Under the pieces are notes generated by a model. The model saw nothing but the letters and a program-made list of their open reading frames with translations. It searched no databases and had not been told where the DNA came from. From assembly GCA_031763025.1 (NCBI GenBank), contig JASSKH010000029.1:6408362-6472361 (forward strand): a stretch of DNA of 64,000 bases, in the 5' to 3' direction. Of this stretch, positions 13,601 through 23,192 are shown piece by piece (positions within the stretch are counted from its first letter, which is position 1; each line of letters starts with the position of its first letter). The position numbers and the translations under genes were made by a program. The stretch comes from Macrocystis pyrifera (Eukaryota; Sar; Phaeophyceae; Laminariales; Laminariaceae).

Positions 13601-16041
13601 CGCGCAGACTCACGTCTACACGGCCTTTTGAGATAACGTGTCAACTGCTCCATCAGCATCTTCGTCGTCGCCCACATCTGTGATGTATCACCTCGATCTG
13701 GTAGCTCGTGATCACACACACATCTTGTGTGGACCAGGGCGGACACTACAGTACCCGATGTGCCGGATAGGCGATGGCTACAAACAACGCTGCTAAACGT
13801 GTGAAGAGCACACACATATATATACAAATAACGTCGCCGCAGTTAACCTCTCGATGGTTGCGTTGTGTCCCCCTCACACTACGTTCGCCTGTGGTTTCTT
13901 GCCGAGCAGTGCTTTTGTGGCTTGGCTGATGACGGTCCGGACGAGCTCGGCGATGCTACGTGCAACCACGAGTGCGCTGGGGATGCGTCGCAGACCTGCG
14001 GCGGCTGGAAGGCAATGAGCATCTACCAGTACTCCGTCAGCCCACCAGAATACGTCGGGTGCTGGATGGACTCCGGCAGCGAACGTATTATGGACACCAT
14101 GCTGCGAGACTCCTCCATGACCAACGATGTGAGCGACGGCGGCAGCGGTATCCCTTCTGTTCGGTCCCACTGCTATAACGGGGGTCCATAGTTAATAGGA
14201 CATATGGTATATATAAAAACCTATATATTTACCTATTTTTACTAAAAATAGTTGGTCCTATTTACTATGGTTCCCCGTAACAAGATACGCACGTCGCGAG
14301 AACACACCCTTTTTTTTGCTATGAGTTAGTTGCGTTGTTTGCTGGGCACCAAGACAAGTACTGCTGTAGTGCAGCATGCACTACCAGAGTACTTGTTTAA
14401 TTCTTCCGCTCGAGATCGAAATGCTGACGAGATCACGCATTTCCATCGTTGTTCGAGGACAGTGGTATTTATAGAGTTCAGGTTTCGAGTATGCACTAGT
14501 TATGTCATGCGTTGCACAGCCGTTTCTGTCCTGTTTGTTTCGGATATAGTCTGTGGCGAAACGTTTGCTTGACTGAATTACGCATTGCGACCGATACACC
14601 CAAGTGGAATATCATGGCGCTCCATTTATATTCATCCTAAAGGAGATTTTGATGTTGCTGGCCCCCAAGGTCCCGGTACGGATTTATGTCAAGTGCTCCC
14701 AGAGCTTGTGGCAAACCGTACTACCATACGACCCGGGTTATACCACTTACGCCAGCCGGTACTGGCATTTACGACCGCGGCGATGCGCACGATCCAGTCG
14801 TCCACGACGTACGCGCATATTGAGGTTGGACCTCTGCTTCCTGACAACCCTGCAGCCGTGTCACATTACTTTCCTGGCGAACCTCGCGCCCGCCCCTGAC
14901 GGTGAAAACACGACTCGCTGCCGGCATGATCTCGAGGATCGAAGCAAAGACTCACCTAGTCGCCGCTACCCCCCCCCCCCCCCCCCCCCCTCTATGGTCA
15001 TACGACTACGGCCATGCATGAGATCGAGTACATCTCTACAATCGAGTACACCCCCACCCCCTCTCCGTGCTGGCCGTCACGCTCATCTTGATTGTTGTTA
15101 TTGTGTGCGTGCGGGGACAAACAGGGATGTGCAGATTCCTGCAGCGACTACGCATTCTACGGAACTCAGAACGCAGACGAGGTGAGAGACGCGTATTTTC
15201 GCATCATGGAAATGGGGCGCAGACAGCGAACTTTCCCGCAATAGTGGTGTATCGGCGAAGCTATAAACCAGAGGTGGATCTACCCCCCCCCTAGATCTTA
15301 ACGTTGAAGTTCGTCTACACCTACTCCGGACATGGTAGTTCAGCACTACAGCAGGGAGTTTCTAGTTAATATCGCGTGCATCACGCTCGAGAAACCCTTG
15401 CCACACGTACGGCACACAATCGTGCATGCTACAATCGTGGGGAAACCTGAGATTTTCCAATGCTTCTCGCTCGAGTAGTTTTCTACTATCAAGCTGGCGC
15501 CGAGAACACATGAAAAATCAAACCGGTGAACAACGCCTTCCACGGCCTAGATATATATATCGAAAATTAGCGTCCCCCCTTTCAAATCTGCAGTCCTGCT
15601 CCCGGGACGAAGCGCTCATATGCTAGGAAACGGGACTGTGGTCCCACTCGAGTAAAAGCACCAACGACCTCCCAGGGACCCCTCCGTCAAAAAGTATGTT
15701 GGTCCAAGACCTGCCACCCCTGTCGTTTCTACTTCTCTCAAGTGTGTGCAGGTGCGGTTCTGCTCAGCGCTTGTCCCTTGAGCATCACGGACGACGGCGC
15801 TTCTCTAGCGCGACGTTTAGAAAAAAACAAATCGTGCAATACACTCGACAAAACGTGTGACGTTGTTTTGCCTCACGTTCCTTGGCCCACGACCGTGCGC
15901 TCTCTGCTGCAGTGCTGGTGCGGTGGCGCGTCTACCGACTACACGACGCACGGAGAGTCCACCGCGTGCGACATGGAGTGCGCCGGGGATGCCGACACGA
16001 TTTGCGGGGGTCGCTATGCTATGACCGTGTGGGCGCGCTGA
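1457..16041 (+). CDS. secreted zinc metalloprotease with two WSC domains (9 visible exons, 5' end missing)
   Basis: Visible exons are 1457-1618, 3769-3911, 4972-5148, 8445-8577, 10593-10727, 12934-12990, 13907-14128, 15125-15181 and 15913-16041. All introns are GT-AG, donors are mostly gtgag, and the reading phase matches at every junction, giving 404 residues and a stop. Domain order: a metzincin-type protease (about residues 1-185) with the motif HEFGHNFGCSH in exon 3, then two cysteine-rich WSC domains (about 208-302 and 311-404). Family knowledge: three His bind zinc and Glu is catalytic; WSC domains are thought to bind carbohydrate, so a cell-wall or matrix role is likely. Odd points: the Met of the usual Met-turn is Leu (ILSYSCG, exon 4); exons make up only about 8% of the span; no signal peptide or propeptide exon was found upstream. 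It could equally be called reprolysin-like (M12B) or peptidyl-Asp-protease-like (M72); the clan is sure, the family is not. Confidence 0.88.
2489..2592. mobile_element. MITE family 2, copy A (~105 bp palindromic)
   Basis: Short near-palindrome with ends of the type TACGGGGGACCATAG and its complement around an AT-rich core, flanked by TA. No coding capacity. Other copies: 6302, 7502, 9429, 14175, 17331, 23193, 41289, 41669 and 50595. Confidence 0.8.
2990..3330 (+). repeat. minisatellite, five ~66-78 bp units
   Basis: The core 'aattcgatcggtgc' recurs at 3011, 3077, 3155 (one change), 3222 and 3290, so spacings are 66, 78, 67 and 68. Between cores are 'ttttcggtatttttggg' and 'aaggtgtagcat' variants. 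It lies in the first visible intron of the metalloprotease gene. A lone related unit occurs near 6725-6775. Confidence 0.8.
3769..3911 (+). CDS. metalloprotease-WSC gene, visible exon 2
   Basis: Follows the acceptor tttcgcag and ends at the donor gtgagc. It encodes LPYDVLTSDDQF, later RDATGADVVQLVGDF and CGRG. The pattern L-R-x-x-x-G-A-D-x-V-x-L followed by C-G-x-G is typical of this protease group just before the active site. It ends in phase 2 and joins exon 3 to give CGRGYLF. Confidence 0.85.
4577..4829 (-). mobile_element. MITE family 1, copy 2
   Basis: Reverse-facing copy in the second visible intron. The left end reads tttacgatagag and the right end ctatcgtagaacg; the inner landmarks are reverse-complemented ('tgaatgacggggttccttaac'). 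Confidence 0.75.
4972..5148 (+). CDS. metalloprotease-WSC gene, visible exon 3 (zinc-binding active site)
   Basis: Carries the catalytic motif HEFGHNFGCSH at 5048-5080, that is HExxHxxGxxH, preceded by FSVVHATCIDNHSHT and followed by NRESSDLDLDYAHG. The three His are the zinc ligands and the Glu is the general base. The donor is gtgagc at 5149, leaving phase 2. Confidence 0.92.
5520..5800. repeat. two ~127-bp C-rich tandem units
   Basis: 'ttggtcgcaggcatgcgtgg' near 5526 and a close relative near 5653 each start a C-rich unit with 'gtctacg' and an 'agagatga' box. The open frames over this stretch are low-complexity and I do not regard them as genes. Confidence 0.5.
6302..6413. mobile_element. 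MITE family 2, copy B
   Basis: Ends ttacgggggggcat and ctaccccccccctgtaat, with the core 'gacctacggtacacaca'. It lies in the third visible intron. The C and G runs at its ends have lengthened compared with sister copies. Confidence 0.75.
7140..7335 (+). repeat. minisatellite, three ~58-bp units
   Basis: 'agagagacgatggttgga' or a near variant starts at 7183, 7242 and 7299. Each is followed by 'ggtacgggacgt' and a T-rich spacer. It lies in the third visible intron. Confidence 0.75.
7502..7608. mobile_element. MITE family 2, copy C
   Basis: Ends attacgggggaccatag and ctatggtccccggtac around the AT-rich core. It lies in the third visible intron. Confidence 0.8.
8071..8312 (-). mobile_element. 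MITE family 1, copy 3
   Basis: Reverse-facing copy with ends ccttctgcgatagagg and ctctatcgtagaacg. It ends 132 bp before visible exon 4 and faces copy 4 on the other side of that exon. Confidence 0.8.
8445..8577 (+). CDS. metalloprotease-WSC gene, visible exon 4 (Met-turn region)
   Basis: Starts after tcgtcag, with one base completing the split Ser codon, and reads YRTILSYSCGSPRVNYFSNP, then PTGTATENNARAF, up to the donor gtgaga. The position that is normally the Met-turn Met is Leu. At 133 nt the exon is not a multiple of three, so skipping it would shift the frame. It is bracketed by opposite-facing MITE family 1 copies. Confidence 0.88.
8751..8963 (+). mobile_element. MITE family 1, copy 4 (left end missing)
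   Basis: Forward copy starting at the 'ctgaggttcctcactt' block and ending ctctatcgtagcacacgtc. The left inverted end is absent. It begins 173 bp after visible exon 4. Confidence 0.75.
8976..9270 (+). repeat. three tandem 3'-end units of the poly-C repeat
   Basis: 'gtcatacgactacggccatg' variants occur at 8976, 9083 and 9217 (spacings 107 and 134). Each is followed by a 'gagtacccccc'-like C run; the first two are also followed by 'tccgtctcggaagggatgcg'. This is the last third of the poly-C repeat seen in full at 20183-20730. Confidence 0.65.
9429..9535. mobile_element. MITE family 2, copy D
   Basis: Left end tacgggggggcatag, core 'gacctacggcacacaca', right end gttgccccacgtaata; the right arm is worn. 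It lies in the fourth visible intron. Confidence 0.7.
10030..10465 (+). repeat. poly-C repeat, copy 1 (5'-truncated)
   Basis: Matches 20183-20730 from the 'gcacaagggggatgatcgt' block through 'gtgcaagcattgtctgcc', 'cccgtcccggcattgtag'-type sequence and 'actacggccatgc', ending in a C-rich run. It lies in the fourth visible intron. The open frames across it recur in every copy and are repeat shadows, not proteins. Confidence 0.75.
10593..10727 (+). CDS. metalloprotease-WSC gene, visible exon 5 (end of protease, start of WSC 1)
   Basis: 45 codons in phase 0: VAVSNFRVRL closes the protease, a short linker follows, and YLGCFADDVDER opens the first WSC domain. The donor is gtaagt. Confidence 0.85.
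11119..11372 (+). mobile_element. MITE family 1, copy 5
   Basis: Left end ggtattctacgatagaa; the right end is worn (ctctttcatagaa). The inner landmarks are intact. It lies in the fifth visible intron. Confidence 0.75.
12377..12460 (+). mobile_element. MITE family 1, copy 6 (fragment)
   Basis: Only the 'ctgaggctcc' to 'ataaccgatcaggag' part is recognisable, with many changes. Confidence 0.45.
12569..12818 (+). mobile_element. MITE family 1, copy 7
   Basis: Well preserved: left end ggccttcgacgatagag, right end ctctatcgtagaacgcgtc. It ends 116 bp before the 57-nt micro-exon at 12934. Confidence 0.8.
12934..12990 (+). CDS. metalloprotease-WSC gene, visible exon 6 (57-nt WSC 1 micro-exon)
   Basis: 19 codons, VCAALCQGSSYFGLQFGDE, between the acceptor gtatag and the donor gtaaaa. 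It supplies the central C-x3-C and Y-F-G-x-Q-F part of the first WSC domain. It is too short to be found by open-frame scanning, but it fits the flanking exons in phase and in family pattern. Confidence 0.85.
12998..13192 (-). repeat. poly-C repeat, copy 2 (reverse, partial)
   Basis: Reverse complement of the last third of the repeat: a G-rich run, 'gtgtactcgata', 'catgcatggtcgtagtgg', 'ttttcaccgaccagacag' and 'gcttgcaccaagcgcg'. It sits 8 bp downstream of the exon ending at 12990. Confidence 0.7.
13907..14128 (+). CDS. metalloprotease-WSC gene, visible exon 7 (end of WSC 1, start of WSC 2)
   Basis: 74 codons. QCFCGLADDG to CGGWKAMSIYQY completes WSC 1 (CxCG, then CxxxCxGD, then CGG). After a short linker, YVGCWMDSGSER opens WSC 2. 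The donor gtgagc lies at 14129, and a MITE family 2 copy begins 46 bp downstream. Confidence 0.9.
14175..14281. mobile_element. MITE family 2, copy E
   Basis: Ends taacgggggtccatag and ctatggttccccgtaa around an AT-rich core. It begins 46 bp after the donor of visible exon 7. Confidence 0.8.
14969..15062 (+). repeat. 22-base C run plus 3' end of poly-C repeat
   Basis: C run 14969-14990, then 'tggtcatacgactacggcc' and 'gagatcgagtaca' twice, then a second C-rich run. It ends about 60 bp before the second 57-nt micro-exon. Confidence 0.65.
15125..15181 (+). CDS. metalloprotease-WSC gene, visible exon 8 (57-nt WSC 2 micro-exon)
   Basis: 19 codons, GCADSCSDYAFYGTQNADE, between the acceptor aaacag and the donor gtgaga. 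Same length, phase and domain position as the micro-exon at 12934-12990. Confidence 0.85.
15913..16041 (+). CDS. metalloprotease-WSC gene, visible last exon (end of WSC 2, stop)
   Basis: 42 codons and TGA. CWCGGASTDY to CGGRYAMTVWAR completes the second WSC domain. The acceptor is ctgctgcag. The protein ends right after the domain, with no C-terminal membrane anchor. Confidence 0.88.
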   Translation, partial: CWCGGASTDYTTHGESTACDMECAGDADTICGGRYAMTVWAR

Positions 16042-16940
16042 ACAGACATCGCTTGAAACGTACGTGCGCTGCTGTGGGGAATAGTCCGTGCGGGAGTGCT
16101 AGAAGACAGGTATCGCTTGCAGCGTGCAAGTACTAGCAGTGGTAGTCGCTGCGGGAGTACCAGGCAGATGTCGCCCACAGCATACAATCGCTCTTGATGG
16201 CAGTGGTGATGCTACAGATACACCGCGCGAAGAAGTTAAACTTCCGTGTAGTGACCATTTCTGTGCCCTGGTTCGGCGAATTATATAAGAAACCGAGGAA
16301 GCGCGGGCGAATCAACCGGATGGGGGGAACGAGAAGAGCAGAAGACGAGAGAACACCGTGTTGCTAAGAGCACTCGTGCCGTGCGTATATATTCATGTCT
16401 GCGCTTTAGCACTTCACGCATACCAGCAAACGCCGACCTCTTTCGTGTGACCGACGATGCTTTTGGCCACTGTGTGCCGTCTTCGCCACTTTCTTCTCTT
16501 CATCCTCAAAAAGGGGTCAAGAATCGACCATGAAGTCACGACTGCATCGGTTGAACCGGGGGACTGAATGTTTTGGTGTGAATTTGAGTTCCCGTCGGCT
16601 ACGTTTGCGAAATGTGCCTGCCACCTCCGACTGCATGGGAGAGCGCGCAATTTATGGTAAGGTTTTATCTGTAGTGCACCCAGTTGTGCAACTGAAACTT
16701 CGGAAGGTCAAACGGGGCTTGCTCCGTGCCGTAGTCCACTCGCTGCCCGCTCACGAAGAACACACTGAGTTAGCTCCGAACACGATGCCTTCGAAGGAAC
16801 TGCACTTAGCTTTCGGCGTGTCAGTCGATATATATTATGAATTAGATGCCACTAGTCAAGCCGTTTTGCAGCGGTCCGTTGTAGTCCACTCGTGTTTTAC
16901 CCAGACGAAGGCGTATCGGTTTGACGTTGTATATACGATA

Positions 16941-17114
16941 GAGACGCCACCATCCTCTCCGTCGAGCTTTGATTGCTTTCACCAAGCGTGTTTTATGGGG
17001 GGGAAAAGTAGGTGAACGCTACCACAGAGACGCCACCATCCTCTCCGTCGAGCTTTGATTGCTTTCACCAAGCGTGTTTTATGGGGGGAAAAGAGTACGT
17101 GAACGCTACCACAG
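16941..17114 (+). repeat. 86-bp tandem duplication (two copies)
   Basis: 'gagacgccaccatcctctcc' begins at 16941 and again at 17027. The copies are nearly identical, ending 'gtgaacgctaccacag', and differ by a few bases around the G run and 'aaaagtagg' versus 'aaaagagtacg'. The near identity points to a recent event. Confidence 0.85.
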
Positions 17115-17330
17115 TACTCGGAAGGCGTCAGCGCCGAAGAGACCGGCCCCAGCCCGTGGTTGTTTAGTTCAGAGTTAGCTTACTGTTCCTGTCAAAAGTT
17201 GTTTTTTCGGGTGGAGTATGCCGTCAAGATCGTCGACTGCGCACAGAAGGTACGATCGTTTCTGAGCGGTCGATTTAGTTTCGGGAGCAGGGGGGCTTGC
17301 AAACGCCGAACGAACATGTTTTCGGAACGA

Positions 17331-17429
17331 TCTGGGGGACCATAGTAAGTAGGACCGAATATAGTTTTTAAAAAAGGAAAATATATAGGTTTTTTGTGTA
17401 TCGTAGGTCCTATTTACTACGATCACCGT
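17331..17429. mobile_element. MITE family 2, copy F
   Basis: Left end ctgggggaccatagtaag, right end tatttactacgatcaccgt, inverted relative to copies A-E (core 'gtatcgtaggtcc'). Confidence 0.75.
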
Positions 17430-20182
17430 CACCGTTGTCGAGAGAAAAACGAGCTCCAACCCCGCGCTTGGCATTGTTTTTTGCTCCTGGTGTTCGAAAC
17501 TGCAGGTGGCCCCCCTTGTCGCAAAACGAGTTGTATGTTGCCGGCGTACTAGGCATTCTTTGGCTTGTATCCTGGGTATGAGCGGGATGAACGGGTGTAG
17601 TGAAGGGCCCCCTGGACAGTATCAACCGATGGTCTGATTTGCCCGTGACCGGTGGACGGTACGAAGAAGGACCTACGACCGACTTCCGTTGTTAACGTCC
17701 TCTTGGCATTTCGCGATTGAGACAATAGAAGGCGACGATCGGACATCGCCAGCAAGCAGGAGCGCACGGCAGGGTCGACCGTAGAGGTGGTGCAGTGTAA
17801 CCGTAGCTTGCAGTGGCCTACGGTCTCCCGATTGTTTAGACACGCACCGTGGCCTTCATGTGTACCGGTATTTCCATGCAAGCGAGATTCAGCCAGACTA
17901 CAGCGACCGGGTAGTGGAGTTCCCGTAAGAGTTCGATTTTGTGTTCGCGTCACCCGTCCGTCCGTACCGTGTAGTATACGGCCTTGCTTGATTTACCTAC
18001 TACGAAGTTCCAAGGGTACTGGAATCCACTGTGATGGGCCGCGAGGGCGCCTGAATCGCGTCGTCCAGTGCTTGTTCGTATTCGTCCAGAAGTTTGCTTT
18101 ACAATTTTTCCGGAGCTCGCAGGGTACGTTCACGTTTTTGTCACGCCGAAACGTAGCGCGTATGTGTACCTGAAACGGTTGGGCAGCCCGCGAGGACGCC
18201 GTAGGGGCGTACCAGGTACTGTGCTGCCTGTTTCTTTTCGCTACGCGACTCCGCCACAGTTAAGCCGTAGCACGTAGCTTGCCCCTTCTTGCTCTTTGTG
18301 TGGAGTGTGGCGTGTGTGGATCGTAGGCGATACTCATTCAACAAGCCACGAATGCACCGTATGCCGCAGTATGGCACATGCTGATTTGACGGTGCCCAAT
18401 AGCGCCAGAGTATACCCGGAGCACGTAGTGTGCTGTTAGATGGAGCATATGAATGCGGCATGTACAACTACCGGGCGGCGACCATGAGGTCACACGCGAA
18501 GGCATCATATGGCATAATCTGGAGGCTGTTTGACAACGCCTTTGCGTATCGTTTGGGACGGATTCTTTGTTTCCAGGAAATGTATGATTAGAGCAAAACG
18601 AATAGCAGGATAACCCAGTCGATGCGGGCCCATGCTCGACGGTCGCAACGGTAAACCCAGTATTTCCCGGAAGCTCGATAAGTTGGCAGAGATAGTCACA
18701 CAAGCATAGATGTGGAGGTACTGCTAACTGCTAATTCGGTCATCTAAACATAAGGTTGCAACTTCTTTTGTACAACAAAACTGGATAGAATGATTGGATG
18801 ACTGGATGACTTGATTGTATCTTCATATGTAGCACTATTTTTCTGTTTTTGGTTATGAGGCGATACAGGGTGTAAACTGATACGGACGCTACGGTTTGTT
18901 TTTGCTTCTTGCCAACATGACATGAACTAATAACAGCTAATATCTTCATCTAAGCAATTGTTTGTTCATATGGCACCTGCAAGCGTCCAAGGGAACATTC
19001 ACGGAATATATCTGTGACGGGCTGCAAACTGTGGCTTGCGGTATTCGACATGATGCTTCGTCCTTTATTTACCGGCGGAGTGAAGGCGGGTGGTGCCATT
19101 CATACGCCGTGTCCGATTATCGCGGTCACATCTTCTTTCGTTGCGGAGCCATGAGCATGTACGACAACGCTACCTGTACTTCATAAGACGCATGCACGGG
19201 CAAGCAAGCTGGTATAGGAGCCGTAGAGGTTGCACTTTTAGAATCGCACTTTTAGAATCGATATATATTTGTTACCCACGGGGGGGGGCGGGCGTTCCTC
19301 AATCTAAAAACTACCCAAAACATTTCGATCCGGGGTCCATTTTGTTATACTTTTCGTTGTGTATCCGTGAGATTGTGCGCTGAGCTTCGTTTGGCTGCTT
19401 ACGTGTTTATCCCTACCATTTAAAAGCTTCACGCTTAATTTCTCCCTCTCGCCCCATGTCGTAATTCACAGAACCGGGGCCACACAGCAGGCTGTCCTCA
19501 CCCCGCCCCAACCGCAGCACGTGCCTTGCTTCTCCATCGCGAGACGACTTCCGCCTTCTTTCCTGTTGTTGGGTGCGGCATCGGGCTCTCCGAACGAAGA
19601 CCCTCTGAAATGAATCGCTGGTGCTACTTCTAACGTGGCAAGGCTGGTTCGTCCCAGGTAGCACGTTCGCGCATGAGTTGTATAAGCGATGCCACGGTAG
19701 GGCTAGTGGCATATTTCCTGGGTTCCTCACACAACGTGTGCTCAATATCTCAACCAGAAGCACGCCGTCGAAGAATGTTATCTCGCGCAATCCGACCAGC
19801 GGGGTTTATGCGTTCGTCCTCAAACATGTACTTCGTACACGGTTGAACGCATCACGGGAAATAACCCGCAGATGCGAACGCGAGGAACTCAACTGGTCTG
19901 CGAATAAATACCAAGCGGGAAAGCCAAACCTTTCGTACGCAGAAGGAGTCACTTATGGCCACCATTGAGGGATAGATGCGAGCCACAATACACTGAGAGC
20001 TCGGAAGGTCCAACTCCAGGTGACGTTTCAAGAAGATGTAATGGCGAGATGCTCGAGTGTGCGAATGTTTCCGCCGTAAATTGCAACCGTGGCCATGTTG
20101 CCTCGACCGGCGACACATCCACCGGTTATACACGGACGAAAGGCGTGTTTACGTAAAAGTGCTACGTCGCGTCTCTCTCTCT

Positions 20183-20730
20183 CCCCCCCCCCCCCCCCCC
20201 GTATGTTGGGTTGGCGTCGGTTGGCAACGACACTGTAAAACATGCCGCTCACTACGTGAGCTAGACATCCAGGGTACCGTTTATTTTTGTTTTGTTTTGT
20301 TTTGTTTTTTTTGGCGGTCGCCCACAGCTGGTTGTCGAGTGAGATCATTTGTGCGAAGTAAAGAACCTTTACTCTGCACAAGGGAATTGATCGTATCACG
20401 TAGTGTTCAAGGTACGGCACCCAAGTGGCAGTTACATAGTACTCCCATTGCTGTCTCTGGAAGTGGCCACACCGGAAATTAAACTAACTCATTGAAGCTG
20501 TCATCCATATGCAAGTCCGCCTCACAAGCGGTTCTTAGTAGGATGCAGCTCACCCTTCATGCGACTCGCCCGACACCTCACGGCGCTTCGCGCTTGGTGC
20601 AAGCAATGTCTGCCTGGTCGGTGAAAACCCGACATGCTCCGTCCCGGCATTGTAGGGATGCGAGGGTCTATGGTCGTACGACTACGGCCATGCGTGAGAT
20701 CGAGTACATCTCTCCAATCGAGTACACCCC
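20183..20730 (+). repeat. poly-C repeat, full-length copy (~550 bp)
   Basis: Begins with an 18-base C run followed by 'gtatgttgggttggcgtcgg'. It runs through 'aagtggccacaccgg', 'gtgcaagcaatgtctgcc', 'ccgtcccggcattgtaggg' and 'gactacggccatgcgtgag', and ends in a C-rich tract. Partial or related copies lie at 8976, 10030, 12998 (reverse), 14969, 40822 and 62170. There is no convincing reading frame. The family is not recognised: C-rich sequence at both ends, no inverted ends, no A-tail. Confidence 0.75.
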
Positions 20731-20759
20731 CCAGCTCTGTACACGACAATGTACGACTC

Positions 20760-21370
20760 CGCTGGGTGGAAACATCTCAGTATTATGACCAACTCATACG
20801 AAATTCAGAAACATAATTTCACTCAGAACCAAAAAAACAAACTATCAATTTCCACATTACTATCCAAACCCTCCGATACAGAAAACATTTACTATGGACC
20901 ACACACGCCCCCCCAGGCTCTTCATAGTCTCTCTTCAACCTTGTCCAAAACCTCTCCCTCTCTTTCATGAGGAATTAATGCAAATCATATCAAACATCAC
21001 AGTAGTCATACTCATCAAAATAAAAATTAAGCCAAGAAAATAAATGCCAGAGATCGCAAGGAACCCCGTTCCCCCGGACAAGAGTCTCCCCTTGTCCCCT
21101 AATCCCGCGCCATAGACACACAGATCGCGACGGTAATGCGAGATAGCATGCATTCCTTCACTTGAATTTTATTTGGCGTGAGACTACTCGAAAACACCAA
21201 AAACTCTCGAAATCCATCATCAGGAACGAAATGGTATCATCCTCGGAATTAGCCAAGGAAAAACAGCAGCATCTTCGGATTTATACGTAGTTCAGACAAG
21301 TCCTTCACTCTAAAATATCATAAAACCTTCTTCCTCGGAAAAACCGCGTCAAATATTCATCAGAAAATCC
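20760..21370. other. AT-richer stretch beside the Copia relic
   Basis: Base composition shifts to A/T here, unlike its surroundings. It lies on the downstream (3') side of the minus-strand Copia relic and may be its untranslated or terminal part, but I found no matching second terminal repeat. No gene seen. Confidence 0.35.
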
Positions 21371-23190
21371 CGGTGGTAACGAAACATCGTGTTGTTGAGC
21401 GGCTATGTCAAGAAGTCTGCATGCTGTTTCGCCGACTCTACATGGGTAATAGCAAACTCTTCCTTAAAAATAAGCTCGCGCAAAAGGTGGTGTCGTACGT
21501 CGATGTGCTCCGAATTCGACGTGCACACTGGATTTTGTGCGAGGTGCCTTGCCCCCTCGTTATCCTCGAAAACCGTAATGCACCTCTCCCCAAACCCCGG
21601 AAAAATAAAACTCTATACATAGCGCATGAACATTGCCTCCTTGATAGTGTCTGCCAGTGCTACATATTCGGCCTCAGTGGTAGTGACGCATTTCTGCGTC
21701 CTAGAAAACCAGCACACACACGCCCCAGCACACATGATAGCCCCACCGGAAACTGACCTCCTGTCAGTGGCTTTGTTGGCATAGTCTGCATCTGCAAACG
21801 CTACCAGCTCAAGCCCGCTACCCTTCTGGAACGTAATGCCGAAATCACTCGTAGAAAATACATACTCTAAAATACCGACTGCTGTCCCCCAGTGTACTTC
21901 CCTCGGCCTATTCGTGTGCCTCGCTATCGCCCTCACCGCGTTCGCAATATCCGGTCGTGTTTGGTTCGCAAGCCACATCAAGCACCCCACCAACTCGCGG
22001 AAAGGCCAATCACCCACGGGTTCATTTTCGTCCAACTCCTCGAGCTTCACACCAGTCGAAAGCGGGTTATTCCTCCCAGAACTAACACCAAACCTCGCCG
22101 CGGTATTTTCAGCGAACGCCTGCTGCGAAATCGTGAAAGTACCAGCATCCCAATCCCTCGAAAAACAACAACCAGCGTACCACCGTAACTCGCCCAGATT
22201 GTTGATCGGCACAAGGTTGTTCAGGTCTTCACAGAACTGATCGCATCTAGCCTTGAGTCCTACAGCAAAAATATCATCCACATGAACTACCGTTACAATG
22301 GAGACAGAGCCCGACTCTACCAACCTCATGACACACGCATCAGCGGGGCTCTGCTCAAATCCTAGACTCTTCATGTGAGTGAGAAGGTGGTTGTGCCACG
22401 ACCTCGACGCTTGATTCAAGCCGTAGAGACTGCGATTCAACCTGACTACCTTACCAAACATATCGCCGCAGCCGGGAGGTAGTCGCATGAATACATCCTC
22501 ATCCAAACTCGACTGCACGAACGCCTGCTCAGCATCAAAATGACACAAATTCAAACCCAACTCGCACGCAATAGCACCCAACAAACGGAAACAAGACGCT
22601 GCAGGCGTCGGAGCAAACGTCTCAAAGAAATCAATACCCTCACGCTGCTTGAAACCTCGTGCCACCAGCCTTGCTTTCGCCCGCACCACATCACCATGCT
22701 CGTTGGGCTGCCAGGCGAACACCCATGTCGCCGAGATAGATGACGTTGAGCCTCTCTGGTTGCTACGTCGCTCAAACGTCCCCGCGTCCGCCAGCCCATG
22801 GTACTCCTTGTCCATCGCCTGCCTCCAGATGGCCGAATACTCGTCCGCACACGCTTCAGCATACGAGTTCGGCGTCGAAAGCTCGCTCGCCGGGCGTGTG
22901 GGAAGGGGAGGGTTCTCGCGCGGTGGGGCTTTTGGTGGAAAAGTACGTGGCCTATACCTTCCCGCGCTGCCATCAACGACAGCAGCCCATGCCCCATAGC
23001 CTCGCGGTTCCGCGCAGCCTCCCCTCTTGTCCGCCCCCTCAGCACATCTCCACCTTCCGGGTGTCGCCCAGCTTCCCCCCTGGCCCGATCACCCTGCACA
23101 CCGCCACCACCCTCCTGGTGTCGTGCGGCCCATACTGCCTTACACTTAACACCAGGATCAACGCTAGTATACGGCATTCGAGGTTAGCCA
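21370..23190 (-). mobile_element. Ty1/Copia retrotransposon relic (RT-RNase H part)
   Basis: Fossil element on the minus strand. The longest open part (21613-22815, about 400 residues) shows Copia reverse transcriptase and RNase H signatures in order: RLVARGFKQREGIDF, FVQSSLDEDVFMRLPPG, SLYGLNQASRSWH, VVHVDDIFAVG, then DADYANKATDRRSVSGG and TTEAEYVAL. Weaker similarity continues on both sides. Gag and most of the integrase are gone and no terminal repeats were found. It is broken, with at least a few breaks, and looks old. A MITE family 2 copy abuts its upstream side at 23193. Confidence 0.85.
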
Positions 23191-23192
23191 CT

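Larger units (their letters stand above)
16042..20182. other. largely non-coding intergenic region
   Basis: Just after the protease gene (16043-16180) a block of about 62 bp recurs about three times ('gcgggagtgctagaagacag' and relatives). Weak exon-like stretches are seen on the plus strand. One at about 16560-16660 ends at a gtaagg donor. Another at about 18990-19186 encodes a short cysteine-bearing peptide with CGIRHDASS and FFRCGAMSMYD before a stop. I cannot link them into a gene or name a family. Confidence 0.35.

Noticed and set aside
20660-20730. 5S rRNA-like 'ctacggccat' in the poly-C repeat
   Set aside because: Only about ten bases match the start of 5S rRNA; the internal control region is absent.
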